From Marixanthotalea marina (lineage in GTDB: Bacteria; Bacteroidota; Bacteroidia; Flavobacteriales; Flavobacteriaceae): a stretch of 64,000 nucleotides of DNA. How positions within the stretch are numbered: position 1 is the stretch's first letter; each line of letters opens with the position of its first letter. The stretch spans positions 744,001 through 808,000 of the forward strand of contig JAHLEH010000001.1 in assembly GCA_018883545.1 (NCBI GenBank), given 5' to 3'. Made by a program: the position numbers and the translations under genes. Under the pieces are notes generated by a model, which worked only from the letters and a program-made list of their open reading frames with translations, was not told the DNA's origin and ran no database searches. Shown piece by piece: positions 37,511-46,625 of this stretch.

Positions 37511-37518
37511 CAAAGTTA
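37511..37518 (-). promoter_or_regulatory. -7 box of rsfS-ftsH
   Basis: TAACTTTG on the minus strand matches TAnnTTTG and lies 19 bases before the rsfS start. No clear -33 element. Confidence 0.55.
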
Positions 37519-37584
37519 TTATTTTTTTAGTTCTTTATACTTTAAAAAAATCATAAGATTTGTATGATATAAAATAACCTCTGC

Positions 37585-38316
37585 ATGCGTATAATCAAAC
37601 TTAATGCCATCGATTCTACCAACAGTTACTTAAGACGGTTGAGTAATGAAGGTCGTGTGGAAAATTATACGGTTGTCACGGCCAAATACCAAACACAAGG
37701 TAGGGGGCAAATGGGATCAACGTGGAGTTCTGAACACGACAAAAACCTTATTTTTAGCGTGTTTAAAGGGGTTTCTTGGTTAGATAAACAACATCCGTTT
37801 CTTATAAGTATGGTTGCTTCGTTGGCAGTTTTAAAGGCCTTGCAAAAGCTAGGTATTTCAAAATTAAGCATTAAATGGCCAAACGACATTTTGTCAGAAA
37901 ACAAGAAAATATGCGGCATTTTAATAGAAAATGTCATAAAACAGAACGGTTTAGATAGTACAATTATAGGTGTTGGCTTGAATGTAAACCAAACCGATTT
38001 CGAAAATTTGCCCAAAGCATCTTCCTTAAAAGCAGTTACTGGTATCGTGTTTAATTTGGATGAAGTGCTGCACCTTATTTTAGATGAATTGAAGCATGCA
38101 TTTGAAGTTCTTAAAAAAGGCAGTTACAAAGCCCTGAAAGAAGAATATGAAAATTATTTGTTCAGAAAAAATAAGCCATCGTCTTTTTTGGATGCTGAAG
38201 GTTTAATTTTTACTGGAATTATAAAAAGTGTGACACTAGAGGGTAGTTTGCAAATGCTATTGGAAGATAATATAACTAAGGAGTTCGATCTTAAGGAAAT
38301 CTCCCTGATGTATTAA
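37585..38316 (+). CDS. birA: Biotin--[acetyl-CoA-carboxylase] ligase
   Basis: This 243-residue catalytic-only (group I) biotin protein ligase has QTQGRGQMGSTWSSE, the biotinyl-AMP loop, and SIKWPNDILSENKKICGILIE. There is no N-terminal winged helix, so it should not repress biotin genes. It is divergent from rsfS and convergent with the SRPBCC gene, sharing 4 bases with it. Confidence 0.95.
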   Translation: MRIIKLNAIDSTNSYLRRLSNEGRVENYTVVTAKYQTQGRGQMGSTWSSEHDKNLIFSVFKGVSWLDKQHPFLISMVASLAVLKALQKLGISKLSIKWPNDILSENKKICGILIENVIKQNGLDSTIIGVGLNVNQTDFENLPKASSLKAVTGIVFNLDEVLHLILDELKHAFEVLKKGSYKALKEEYENYLFRKNKPSSFLDAEGLIFTGIIKSVTLEGSLQMLLEDNITKEFDLKEISLMY

Positions 38317-38708
38317 ATAGTGTTAGGCATATTACTTACCAATGTTTCTATAAACTTTCCAATGGGGCCTTTAATCATCATGCTCATCATGGGGTTAAAG
38401 TCGCCATTAAAAAGCAGTTGCACATCACTCGATGCTTCAGAAACTCTTTCTATGTGAGCCGTTAAAGAAAAATCTATTTTGCCACCGGCAGCACCAAGAA
38501 CAATTTTATTTGGAGGAATAACTTCTTTCTTTTTTAAGGTAATTTCAGGCATGCCCTTAATTGCAAATACAAAAGAATCGTTGTCTAGAACTTCAAATTT
38601 ACTAATGTTTTCAGGCATAAGGGACTCAAAATTTTTAACATCAGATAAAAAAGCATATACGTCTTGCGGTGACTTACCTATATTTACTTTTGGAGATTCT
38701 AAATTCAT
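38313..38708 (-). CDS. SRPBCC-fold protein
   Basis: This 131-residue START/polyketide-cyclase-like protein has VNIGKSPQDVYAFLSDVKNFE at the N-terminus and IKGPIGKFIETLV at the C-terminal helix, which are the usual SRPBCC landmarks. It probably binds a hydrophobic ligand. It is encoded next to pyrE in the same direction, a common flavobacterial arrangement of unknown meaning. Confidence 0.82.
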   Translation of the reverse strand: MNLESPKVNIGKSPQDVYAFLSDVKNFESLMPENISKFEVLDNDSFVFAIKGMPEITLKKKEVIPPNKIVLGAAGGKIDFSLTAHIERVSEASSDVQLLFNGDFNPMMSMMIKGPIGKFIETLVSNMPNTI

Positions 38709-38793
38709 AATTATTGTTAAGTTGTTGGTTGTTTAGGTGTTTGAAGTTTTCAACTTAGCGTCTTCGAAGCTTAACAACTAAATATTTTTTAAA

Positions 38794-39438
38794 TTATTTT
38801 ACATCCCATTCACTAGGATTGGAATTCCATTCAGATAAAACTTTTAATTCTTTTTCAGAAATGTAGTTGGTTTCTAAGGCTTGCTCCAACAAACTTTCGT
38901 AATTCCCCAAAGTATATAGGTCTACATTGTTTTTTTTGAAATTTTCGGTAGCAATATCAAAACCATAAGAAAAGATGGCTATCATGCCTTTAACGGTTAT
39001 TTTTTCCGCTTTTAAGGCTGAAACGGCATTTAAACTGCTTTTGCCCGTGCTTATTAAATCTTCTATCACCACTACATTTTGCCCACTTTGCATAAACCCT
39101 TCAATTTGGTTTTGCCTTCCGTGTCCTTTAGCTTCTGGCCTAACGTAAATAAAAGGCAGCCCCATATATTCGGCTACCAACATGCCAATGCCTATGGCGC
39201 CCGTAGCTACACCAGCTATAACATCTGGTTTGCCGTAAACCTTGTCAATTTGTTTGGCCATGGTTTCCCGAATATAATTTCTGATTGGGGGGAAAGATAA
39301 CACAATTCTATTGTCGCAGTAAATAGGCGATTTCCATCCAGAAGCCCAAGTAAAAGGCTTTTTTGGACTCAATTTTATAGCGTTTATTTGCAATAACAGC
39401 TCGGCTGTTTTTTTAGCGGTGTCCTTATTGATAATCAT
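38794..39438 (-). CDS. pyrE: Orotate phosphoribosyltransferase
   Basis: The 214-residue type I phosphoribosyltransferase has the PRPP loop VVVIEDLISTGKSSL and an N-terminal FTWASGWKSPIYCDNR motif specific to PyrE. It makes orotidine 5'-phosphate in UMP synthesis. It is divergent from the NUDIX gene. Confidence 0.96.
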   Translation of the reverse strand: MIINKDTAKKTAELLLQINAIKLSPKKPFTWASGWKSPIYCDNRIVLSFPPIRNYIRETMAKQIDKVYGKPDVIAGVATGAIGIGMLVAEYMGLPFIYVRPEAKGHGRQNQIEGFMQSGQNVVVIEDLISTGKSSLNAVSALKAEKITVKGMIAIFSYGFDIATENFKKNNVDLYTLGNYESLLEQALETNYISEKELKVLSEWNSNPSEWDVK

Positions 39439-39567
39439 GTTGACAAAAATACATTAAATTTAATTTTTGACTGTAGTAAATTGTTAACAAAAATATTATT
39501 TTAACTTTTATTGATTTGTAATGAAAAATAATATTTTTACAAAAGTTCAATCTGTTAAAAACGGCGT

Positions 39568-40149
39568 ATGTATAGAGTTTTCGTTAACGATAAACCAATA
39601 GTTTTAACAACTGTTACAGAACCAGAAACACACTTTAAAAACTATAAACTCAAAGGTGTTAGGCTTTCCAAAATCATTAGGAAATTAAATTCAACCGATC
39701 TTCAGGAGGTTCGTTTAATTCATAAAAACGAAAATAAACTACTTAAAAAATTTCTAAAAAAGTTGCCAAATGTTGTTGCGGGAGGAGGCAAGGTTTATAA
39801 TAATGAAGGAGAGGTTTTGTTCATTTATAGAAATGAAAAGTGGGATTTGCCTAAAGGGAAAGTAGAAGGTAACGAAACCATAGAACAAACAGCTTTGCGC
39901 GAGGTGATGGAAGAAACAGGTGTGGCTGGCTTGGAAATTGTTAAACCGTTAGAAACTACTTACCATATTTTTAAACGCAATGGCCGATACAAAATAAAAA
40001 TAACCTATTGGTTTGAAATGAAAACGAGTTTTTCAGGTGTTTTGTACCCTCAAGAATTTGAAGGGATTACCAAGGTTGAGTGGTTAGATCCAATTCAAGT
40101 TGAAGAAGCGTTGAAAAATTCTTACGCAAATATTAAATTATTAATCTGA
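39568..40149 (+). CDS. NUDIX hydrolase
   Basis: The 193-residue protein has a perfect Nudix box GX5EX7REUXEEXGU at residues 97-119 (G97, E103, R111-E112, E115-E116, G118). About 75 residues precede the domain and contain a small alpha/beta region. It hydrolyses a nucleoside diphosphate-linked compound; the substrate is unknown. Confidence 0.92.
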   Translation: MYRVFVNDKPIVLTTVTEPETHFKNYKLKGVRLSKIIRKLNSTDLQEVRLIHKNENKLLKKFLKKLPNVVAGGGKVYNNEGEVLFIYRNEKWDLPKGKVEGNETIEQTALREVMEETGVAGLEIVKPLETTYHIFKRNGRYKIKITYWFEMKTSFSGVLYPQEFEGITKVEWLDPIQVEEALKNSYANIKLLI

Positions 40150-40320
40150 TTATCAATTTTTTAATAAATTAATTGAGATTTTTTTAAAATAAGTGTCTAA
40201 ATCGATGTATTTAATGCAGAAAATCTACTATTTTGCTAACAGTAAATTGACTTTCATAATTTAAACAAGTTGCTTTGTACCTTAAAAGTGGTTTGTGATT
40301 TTTTTGTGTCTCTCTCAAAA

Positions 40321-40328
40321 TAAATTTG
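40321..40328 (+). promoter_or_regulatory. -7 box of the STAS-like gene
   Basis: TAAATTTG matches TAnnTTTG, 13 bases before the ATG at 40342. Confidence 0.5.
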
Positions 40329-40341
40329 ATTTAGATTCTGT

Positions 40342-40716
40342 ATGAAAAGTTATGAATTACCTTTTGCTGAAATAATAATTTTAAAAGATAATTTTGCTGA
40401 AGTTATAATAAAAGAAGGTGTGGTGATGGATGAATTTATGGTAGGTGTTTACCATGATTTTTTGTTAACACATTTGCAGGCACCTTTTGCTCTTTTAATC
40501 AACAAGAAGAATTCTTATTCTTATACTTTCGAAGCCCAAAAAACAATTGCCGATTTAAAGGAAATAAGCCATATGGCTGTTGTTGTTGCTACCAATGGTG
40601 CTCTAATGTCTACCGAAACACTCATAAAGATGAATGAGGATAAACAGTGGAATATTAGATTGTTTCAAGAGCGGGATGTTGCACTAAATTGGTTGAACAG
40701 CTTTGTCACTGTTTAA
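40342..40716 (+). CDS. Small STAS/SpoIIAA-like protein
   Basis: The 124-residue soluble protein has alternating strands and helices: FAEVIIKEGVVMDEF, PFALLINKKNSYSYTFEAQ, MAVVVATNGALMSTETL. The arrangement recalls the SpoIIAA-like STAS fold. No phosphorylatable Ser motif can be assigned firmly. It sits 102 bases before a SulP transporter that has its own STAS domain, but that gene has its own promoter, so a partnership is only a guess. Confidence 0.6.
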   Translation: MKSYELPFAEIIILKDNFAEVIIKEGVVMDEFMVGVYHDFLLTHLQAPFALLINKKNSYSYTFEAQKTIADLKEISHMAVVVATNGALMSTETLIKMNEDKQWNIRLFQERDVALNWLNSFVTV

Positions 40717-40770
40717 TTTTGTTTTCTCAAACGTAATAGTACTGCTTTAATATCAAATTTTATATAAAAC

Positions 40771-40800
40771 TTGTGCTTTTACATATTAGCTCTAACTTTG
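40771..40800 (+). promoter_or_regulatory. Promoter of the SulP transporter gene
   Basis: TTG at 40771-40773 and TAACTTTG at 40793-40800 are separated by 19 bases, an almost ideal Bacteroidota -33/-7 pair, 18 bases before the ATG. Confidence 0.7.
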
Positions 40801-40818
40801 TGCCTTTTAAATTAAGTC

Positions 40819-42441
40819 ATGACGGAGTTTATAAGGAAACGTACGGCGAATGCCAAAAATGATATTTTAAGTGGTGCTACAGTAGCATTAGCATTGGTTC
40901 CAGAAGCGGTTGCTTTTGCATTTGTAGCAGGCGTAGATCCTTTGGTTGGATTGTATGCAGCATTTATGATAGGCTTGATAACGTCTATTTTTGGTGGACG
41001 CCCAGGTATGATAAGTGGAGCCACAGGGGCTTTGGCCGTCGTGATGGTGAGTTTGGTTGCGGAAGGTAATGCTATGGGGGCCGAAGGTGAAAACTTAGGT
41101 CTTTATTACTTGTTTGCAACTGTTATATTAATGGGTGTTATACAAATGTTAGCTGGGGTTTTTAAGCTTGGTAAGTTTGTGCGGCTCATACCTCACCCAG
41201 TAATGATGGGCTTTGTTAACGGTTTGGCCATTGTGATTTTTTTGGCACAACTTAAAATGTTCAAAACCTTTGATGGCACCGATTTTGTTTGGTTGCAAGG
41301 CTCCGAACTTTACGCCATGTTAGGGTTGGTTGCCTTAACTATGGGTATTATGTTTGGATTGCCAAAACTGACCAAAAAATTACCAGAAGCATTAATAGCT
41401 ATTTTGGTAGTATCTGCCGTTGTTATTTTTGGAAAATTAGACGTTGCTACTGTTGGTAGTTTTATTCGTGATGGTGGTGGCGAAGGCCTCAAAGGTGGTT
41501 TGCCACAATTTCAAACAGATATTTTTACTAAAGTGCCTTTTAACTTGCAAACACTCAAGTTTATATTTCCTTATGCCTTAATACTGGCAGCTGTTGGGTT
41601 GATAGAATCGTTAATGACACTTAATTTGGTCGATGAGCTTACCGAAACACGCGGCAATACCAATAGGGAATGTATGGCGCAAGGTGGTGCCAACATTGTA
41701 ACAGGATTGTTTGGTGGTATGGGTGGTTGTGCCATGATTGGCCAATCTATTATCAATATAAAATCTGGTGGGCGTACCCGGTTATCTGGTATTACGGCCG
41801 CTGTGTTATTACTCATGTTTATTTTATTTGGTTCTGCTTACATTGAAAAAATTCCTATAGCGGCTTTGGTTGGAGTTATGTTTATGGTGGTTGTAGGTAC
41901 CTTTGCTTGGAGTAGTTTCAGGATTATGAACAAAATTCCGTTAAGTGATGTTGTTGTTTTAATAGCTGTTTCGGTACTTACCGTTATTTTCGATTTGGCT
42001 ATTGCTGTTATTGCGGGTGTAATAATTAGTGCCTTGGTGTTTTCTTGGGAAAATGCCAAACGTATTCGTGCCCGTAAGCGTATGAAAGAAGATGGAACGA
42101 AAGTCTACGAAATTTGGGGACCGCTATTCTTTGGATCCATTATAGCTTTTAACGAGAAATTTGATGTAAAAAATGACCCTGGTAATGTTGAGATTGATTT
42201 TGTGGAATCTCGGGTAAGTGATCATTCAGCCATTGAAGCCATTTTTAATTTGGTTAATAAATACGAAGCTGAAGGGAAGTCAATTAAATTGAAACATTTA
42301 AGTGAAGATTGTAAAGTGCTGCTTTATAAATCGAGTCCTAAATTTAGGGAAGTAATTGTGGAAGCGATTGACGACCCGCGCTACCATTTGGCAGAAAACC
42401 CTGAAAGATTTACCAAAGGGTTGGGTGAATACAAACTATGA
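40819..42441 (+). CDS. SulP-family inorganic anion transporter
   Basis: This 540-residue protein has 10-14 TM helices and the SulP landmarks ATVALALVPEAVAFAFVAGVD near the N-terminus, ISGATGALAVV, and NRECMAQGGANIVTGLFGGMGGCAMIGQS. It ends in a C-terminal STAS domain (about 435-530). It carries sulfate, bicarbonate or another anion; the substrate cannot be told. Single gene with its own promoter. Confidence 0.92.
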   Translation: MTEFIRKRTANAKNDILSGATVALALVPEAVAFAFVAGVDPLVGLYAAFMIGLITSIFGGRPGMISGATGALAVVMVSLVAEGNAMGAEGENLGLYYLFATVILMGVIQMLAGVFKLGKFVRLIPHPVMMGFVNGLAIVIFLAQLKMFKTFDGTDFVWLQGSELYAMLGLVALTMGIMFGLPKLTKKLPEALIAILVVSAVVIFGKLDVATVGSFIRDGGGEGLKGGLPQFQTDIFTKVPFNLQTLKFIFPYALILAAVGLIESLMTLNLVDELTETRGNTNRECMAQGGANIVTGLFGGMGGCAMIGQSIINIKSGGRTRLSGITAAVLLLMFILFGSAYIEKIPIAALVGVMFMVVVGTFAWSSFRIMNKIPLSDVVVLIAVSVLTVIFDLAIAVIAGVIISALVFSWENAKRIRARKRMKEDGTKVYEIWGPLFFGSIIAFNEKFDVKNDPGNVEIDFVESRVSDHSAIEAIFNLVNKYEAEGKSIKLKHLSEDCKVLLYKSSPKFREVIVEAIDDPRYHLAENPERFTKGLGEYKL

Positions 42442-42484
42442 TTTTTTAAGATGTTGAAATTTTAAAAGTTAGTTTTGCTAACAG

Positions 42485-42940
42485 CTACTTTACCCTTACG
42501 CTATCGGGAACCAATTTGGTGTAATCACCATTATTTCTAATAACATCTCGTACAATAGAAGATGCTATAAACGATGTTTTGGCCGAAGTCAATAAAAACA
42601 CGGTTTCTATGGTAGAAAGGTGTCTGTTGGTATGGGCTATGGCTTTTTCAAACTCGAAATCGGCAGGGTTTCTTAGGCCACGCAGAATAAATTTGGCGTT
42701 TACTTCTTTGCAGAAATTAACGGTTAAACCTTCATAGGTCATCACTTTTACTTTGGGTTCGTTAGCAAAAGCTTCTTCAATAAACTGTTGGCGTTCATCT
42801 AGAGAGAACATGTAGTTTTTCTCAGCATTAACACCTATGGAAACAATAACTTCATCAAAAAGTGTAACGCCACGCTTAATAATGTCGTAGTGCCCTAATG
42901 TTAATGGATCAAAAGACCCTGGAAATATGGCTCGTTTCAT
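42485..42940 (-). CDS. coaD: Pantetheine-phosphate adenylyltransferase
   Basis: The 151-residue nucleotidyltransferase has PGSFDPLTLGHYDIIKRG with the TxGH motif, and the C-terminal SSSIVRD-like signature (SFIASSIVRDVI). It makes dephospho-CoA. It follows ddl on the same strand after a spacer with two palindromes. Confidence 0.96.
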   Translation of the reverse strand: MKRAIFPGSFDPLTLGHYDIIKRGVTLFDEVIVSIGVNAEKNYMFSLDERQQFIEEAFANEPKVKVMTYEGLTVNFCKEVNAKFILRGLRNPADFEFEKAIAHTNRHLSTIETVFLLTSAKTSFIASSIVRDVIRNNGDYTKLVPDSVRVK

Positions 42941-42953
42941 TTTCCCCTCTTTA

Positions 42954-43033
42954 TCTCCCCAAAGGGGAGAGATTATTTATGTAAATATACAATTCTATTC
43001 ATAATCTTGTTACGAATTCCCTCCTTTGGAGGG
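42954..43033. repeat. Two short palindromes between ddl and coaD
   Basis: TCTCCCC-AAA-GGGGAGA (42954-42970) and CCCTCC-TTT-GGAGGG (43019-43033) are perfect hairpins. They resemble the dispersed palindromes in the trp operon in style but not in sequence. Confidence 0.7.
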
Positions 43034-43045
43034 ATTAAGGGAGGA

Positions 43046-44020
43046 TTATCTCAAGGCCTCTTCTATAGCATTATCAAATAATTCAGCTAAACTAATACCG
43101 GCAGCTTTGGCCTGTTGGGGCAAAATACTTTCTTTTGTTAACCCTGGGATGGTATTCACCTCCAATAAATGAGGCTCCCCGTTTTTAAAAATATATTCAC
43201 TTCTGGAGAATCCTTTTATTTTTAAAACCTCATATACTTTCTTCGCAGTTTCGGTTACTTTGGTTTCCTGTTCCTTGGTTAACCTTGCTGGTGTTATTTC
43301 TTGCGATTTGCCTTGGTATTTGGCTTCGTAATCAAAAAAATCGTTTTCACTAACTATTTCGGTAATTGGTAGTACTTTAACTTCGCCTTTATAACGAATC
43401 ACGCCAACGGAAACTTCGGTGCCATCTAAAAACGCCTCGATAATTATCTCATCATCTTCTTTAAAGGCAATAGCAATAGCATTTTGTAGTTCCTCTTTTT
43501 TATAAACTTTGGTCACTCCAAAACTGCTGCCCGCTTTGTTGGCCTTCACGAAACAAGGTAAACCTACTTTATTTACAATCGCATCGTCATCAATAACATC
43601 GCCTGAATTTAAATAGAAAGATTCGGCTATTTTAATACCATATGGTTTTAAAATACTTAAACAATCGCGCTTGTTGAAGGTTACAGATGCTTGGTACATA
43701 TTGCAACTAGTGTGCGGCATATTTATCAATTTAAAATAGCCTTGTATAAAACCGTCTTCACCAGGTGAGCCATGGATGGCATTAAAAACACAATCGAAAG
43801 TTATTTTTTTTCCGTTTACAGTTACCGAAAAATCATTTTTGTCTATTGGAAATTCGTTTTCATTGTCATCAACATACACCCATTTATCCCTAAAAATATG
43901 AATGCGATACGCACTGTATTTTGAAGCATTCAAGGTTTCATAAACAACGTTTCCGCTAATTAGTGATATTTTGTATTCACTTGAGAAACCACCCATGATG
44001 ATGGCAATATTTTTTTTCAT
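43046..44020 (-). CDS. ddl: D-alanine--D-alanine ligase
   Basis: This 324-residue ATP-grasp enzyme makes the D-Ala-D-Ala dipeptide of peptidoglycan. Motifs: the N-terminal IIMGGFSSEYKISL, HGSPGEDGFIQGY, KANKAGSSFGVTKV, and the C-terminal LEVNTIPGLTKESILP with metal and substrate ligands. It is divergent from the PASTA-domain gene. Confidence 0.96.
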   Translation of the reverse strand: MKKNIAIIMGGFSSEYKISLISGNVVYETLNASKYSAYRIHIFRDKWVYVDDNENEFPIDKNDFSVTVNGKKITFDCVFNAIHGSPGEDGFIQGYFKLINMPHTSCNMYQASVTFNKRDCLSILKPYGIKIAESFYLNSGDVIDDDAIVNKVGLPCFVKANKAGSSFGVTKVYKKEELQNAIAIAFKEDDEIIIEAFLDGTEVSVGVIRYKGEVKVLPITEIVSENDFFDYEAKYQGKSQEITPARLTKEQETKVTETAKKVYEVLKIKGFSRSEYIFKNGEPHLLEVNTIPGLTKESILPQQAKAAGISLAELFDNAIEEALR

Positions 44021-44167
44021 TTCAATGACTATATGTTAACCGTTGTGTAAAAATATCATTTATTTTTTCTATTAGTATCGAAGGGGAGCAAAATAAATGA
44101 AAGAAAATAAACCATTCAGTTTTAAGTGAACGTATATACTAAAACCGAAAATTAAGCGATTAGAATT

Positions 44168-44195
44168 TTGGAATCATATTATTTGTTTAGATTTG
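44168..44195 (+). promoter_or_regulatory. Promoter of the PASTA-rluD pair
   Basis: TTG at 44168-44170 and TAGATTTG at 44188-44195 are spaced by 17 bases, ending 19 bases before the ATG. Confidence 0.55.
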
Positions 44196-44214
44196 TTAAA
44201 TATTATCTGCACCC

Positions 44215-44772
44215 ATGAGCATCATTAAATTTTTATCTAGTAAAGTATTTTTAAAACAAATTGTTTTGGCGGCAGTGGCCGTTGTCGTTATAGTTTTTAT
44301 TTTGTTGAAATGGCTTAATGTAACTACCAATCATGGTGAATTTGAAACAGTCCCAGATTTAACGGGAAAATCTATTGATGTAGCCGAAATTGAATTGGAA
44401 CAAAATAAATTGGTAATGCAGATACAGGATTCGGCTAATTTCAATCCAGATTACCCTAGGTTTTCGGTTATAGAGCAAGATCCGCCTGCGGGTTCGAAAG
44501 TTAAGGAAGATCGAAAAATTTACATTACCTTAAACCCCTCAGGTTATAGAAAAGTACAAGTACCAAACTTAATTGAAAAAACCTTAAGACAGGCGCAACC
44601 AACACTTGAGGCATTAGGTTTTCAGTTGGGAAAACTTTCTTATGTTGATAATATTGGGAAAGACATTGTGCTGAAAATGCTTCACGATGGAAAAGAAATA
44701 CATGCCGATACCGAATTGCCCAAGACATCTAAAATAGATTTGGTGTTGGGTAATGGTAACAGACCACAATAA
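44215..44772 (+). CDS. Membrane-anchored PASTA-domain protein
   Basis: The 185-residue protein has an N-terminal TM helix (~14-32) and then PASTA repeats: VPDLTGKSIDVAEIELEQNK, VIEQDPPAGSKV, and VPNLIEKTLRQAQPTLEALG. PASTA modules bind peptidoglycan stems or beta-lactams. There is no kinase or transpeptidase domain. Divergent from ddl, it fits a cell-wall context. Its stop overlaps the rluD start by one base. Confidence 0.9.
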   Translation: MSIIKFLSSKVFLKQIVLAAVAVVVIVFILLKWLNVTTNHGEFETVPDLTGKSIDVAEIELEQNKLVMQIQDSANFNPDYPRFSVIEQDPPAGSKVKEDRKIYITLNPSGYRKVQVPNLIEKTLRQAQPTLEALGFQLGKLSYVDNIGKDIVLKMLHDGKEIHADTELPKTSKIDLVLGNGNRPQ

Positions 44773-45818
44773 TGGAAAACTTCAATCCAGATTTTCTTGA
44801 AGAGGAAAACGACGACCTATACGAACATTTTACCTTTACCGTAGGCAAAGGCCAAAGTCCGTTGCGTATTGATAAATATGTGATGGGCAAAATAGAAAAT
44901 GCTACCCGAAATAAAATACAAACAGCGGCCAAAAATGGCGGTATTTTAGTTAATGATGTTCCTGTAAAATCCAATTATAAAGTCAGGCCACTTGATATTA
45001 TTAGGGTTTTGTTTACGCACCCACCTCACGAAAATTTATTGGTAGGTGAAGATATACCTCTTGATGTGGTGTATGAAGACGATGAGGTTTTGGTGGTTAA
45101 TAAACCAGCGGGCATGGTAGTGCATCCTGGACATGGCAATTATTCGGGAACGCTTATCAATGCCATTATTTACAGATTTGATAACCTACCGAATAATTCT
45201 AGCGACCGGCCAGGGCTGGTACACCGCATTGATAAAGATACTAGTGGTTTGTTGGTGATTGCCAAAACTGAACATGCCATGTCGCATCTCTCTATGCAAT
45301 TTGCCGAGAAAACCAGTGAACGCGAATACGTTGCTTTGGTTTGGGGTAATGTGGAAACCGATGAAGGGACGGTTGAAGGCAATATAGGCCGCCACCCGAA
45401 AAATAGATTGCAGAATACGGTTTTTTTAGATGATGAAGCTGATAAGGGCAAACCTGCTGTAACCCATTATAAGGTGTTGGAACGTTTTGGTTACGTTACA
45501 TTGGTGTCCTGTAAATTGGAAACGGGACGTACGCACCAAATTCGTGTGCACATGAAACACATTGGGCATACCTTATTTAATGATGAACGTTATGGTGGTG
45601 ATGCCATTTTAAAAGGCACAACCTTTACAAAATACAAACAGTTTGTAGAAAACTGTTTTAAGGTTTTGCCTAGGCAAGCACTACATGCCAAAACCTTGGG
45701 ATTTAAACACCCAAAAACAGGAGAGTTTATGCGCTTTAATTCTGAAATTCCTGAAGATATGCAACAGTGTATTGAAAAATGGCGCAACTATTCAAAGTAT
45801 CAGGAGTTGGAAGAGTAA
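44772..45818 (+). CDS. rluD: RluA-family 23S rRNA pseudouridine synthase (RluD-like)
   Basis: The 348-residue enzyme has an S4-like N-terminal domain and an intact catalytic motif, D154 in VHRIDKDTSG, plus ETGRTHQIRVHM. It isomerises specific uridines of large-subunit rRNA. It is coupled to the PASTA gene through a TAATG overlap. Confidence 0.93.
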   Translation: MENFNPDFLEEENDDLYEHFTFTVGKGQSPLRIDKYVMGKIENATRNKIQTAAKNGGILVNDVPVKSNYKVRPLDIIRVLFTHPPHENLLVGEDIPLDVVYEDDEVLVVNKPAGMVVHPGHGNYSGTLINAIIYRFDNLPNNSSDRPGLVHRIDKDTSGLLVIAKTEHAMSHLSMQFAEKTSEREYVALVWGNVETDEGTVEGNIGRHPKNRLQNTVFLDDEADKGKPAVTHYKVLERFGYVTLVSCKLETGRTHQIRVHMKHIGHTLFNDERYGGDAILKGTTFTKYKQFVENCFKVLPRQALHAKTLGFKHPKTGEFMRFNSEIPEDMQQCIEKWRNYSKYQELEE

Positions 45819-45863
45819 ATAAAGTTTGTACTTGAGTTATTTAAATTACTGAATGATGTATTG

Positions 45864-46580
45864 CTAATTTTCTTGATCGTCTAAATATGTAATTAAATCT
45901 TTTGTTTGTTGTAAAATGTTCTTATACCCATCAAGATATTGAAACATTAATAAAGTTCTAAATCCACTTAAATCAATAAAAGCAACAACAAATTCACGTT
46001 CATCTTTAATATTCCATGATAAATTGAAGACGTAACCTCCCTCTTTAGCTCTTGGTTCTTTAATACGATATTTTTGGATATAGCTGCCAATTCTATCATA
46101 AAATGAGGTCTGAAAAGCACTTTGGTCAGCTTTTATCTGATTTTGAAGCCGGTAAATTTCAAATACTTTATACTTAAGGTCGTCATTGAATAATTCAAAT
46201 TTACCAGTTGATTCTAAAATTTTGAATGTTGATGTGTGGTACTCATCAATACCACTAACTGCTTTGTTGTCAAAAGCATAAGATTTTGCTAATTTTACTA
46301 TTGTGTCAAAATTAGTTGATTCGCTAAAAATAATATTATCAATAAGTTGACTTTTTATTAATTCTTTGTTAGTTATCTCTAAGTAATTATTTAGCATAAC
46401 TGTATCACGAACCAAATCACTTTTAAGGGTTTTCAAATAATTTTTTCTTTCAGTTTTTAATGTTATGTTTTCATTCCAATTATCAAGAAATAGAGCAAGC
46501 AGAATACCTATGATAATAACTAGTATTTCAATAATGTACTCTGCCCACTTCTTCTTTAATATTTTAAGAATTTTTTTCAC
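45864..46580 (-). CDS. DUF6090 family membrane protein
   Basis: The 238-residue protein opens with basic residues, a single TM helix EILVIIIGILLALFLDNWNE, and a long helical extracytoplasmic or cytoplasmic region. This is the fixed layout of the Bacteroidota-specific DUF6090 family. Function unknown. Confidence 0.8.
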   Translation of the reverse strand: MKKILKILKKKWAEYIIEILVIIIGILLALFLDNWNENITLKTERKNYLKTLKSDLVRDTVMLNNYLEITNKELIKSQLIDNIIFSESTNFDTIVKLAKSYAFDNKAVSGIDEYHTSTFKILESTGKFELFNDDLKYKVFEIYRLQNQIKADQSAFQTSFYDRIGSYIQKYRIKEPRAKEGGYVFNLSWNIKDEREFVVAFIDLSGFRTLLMFQYLDGYKNILQQTKDLITYLDDQEN

Positions 46581-46625
46581 TACTTAAAATATGCTAACTT
46601 AAATTTGATTCAATTTTAATGCAAA

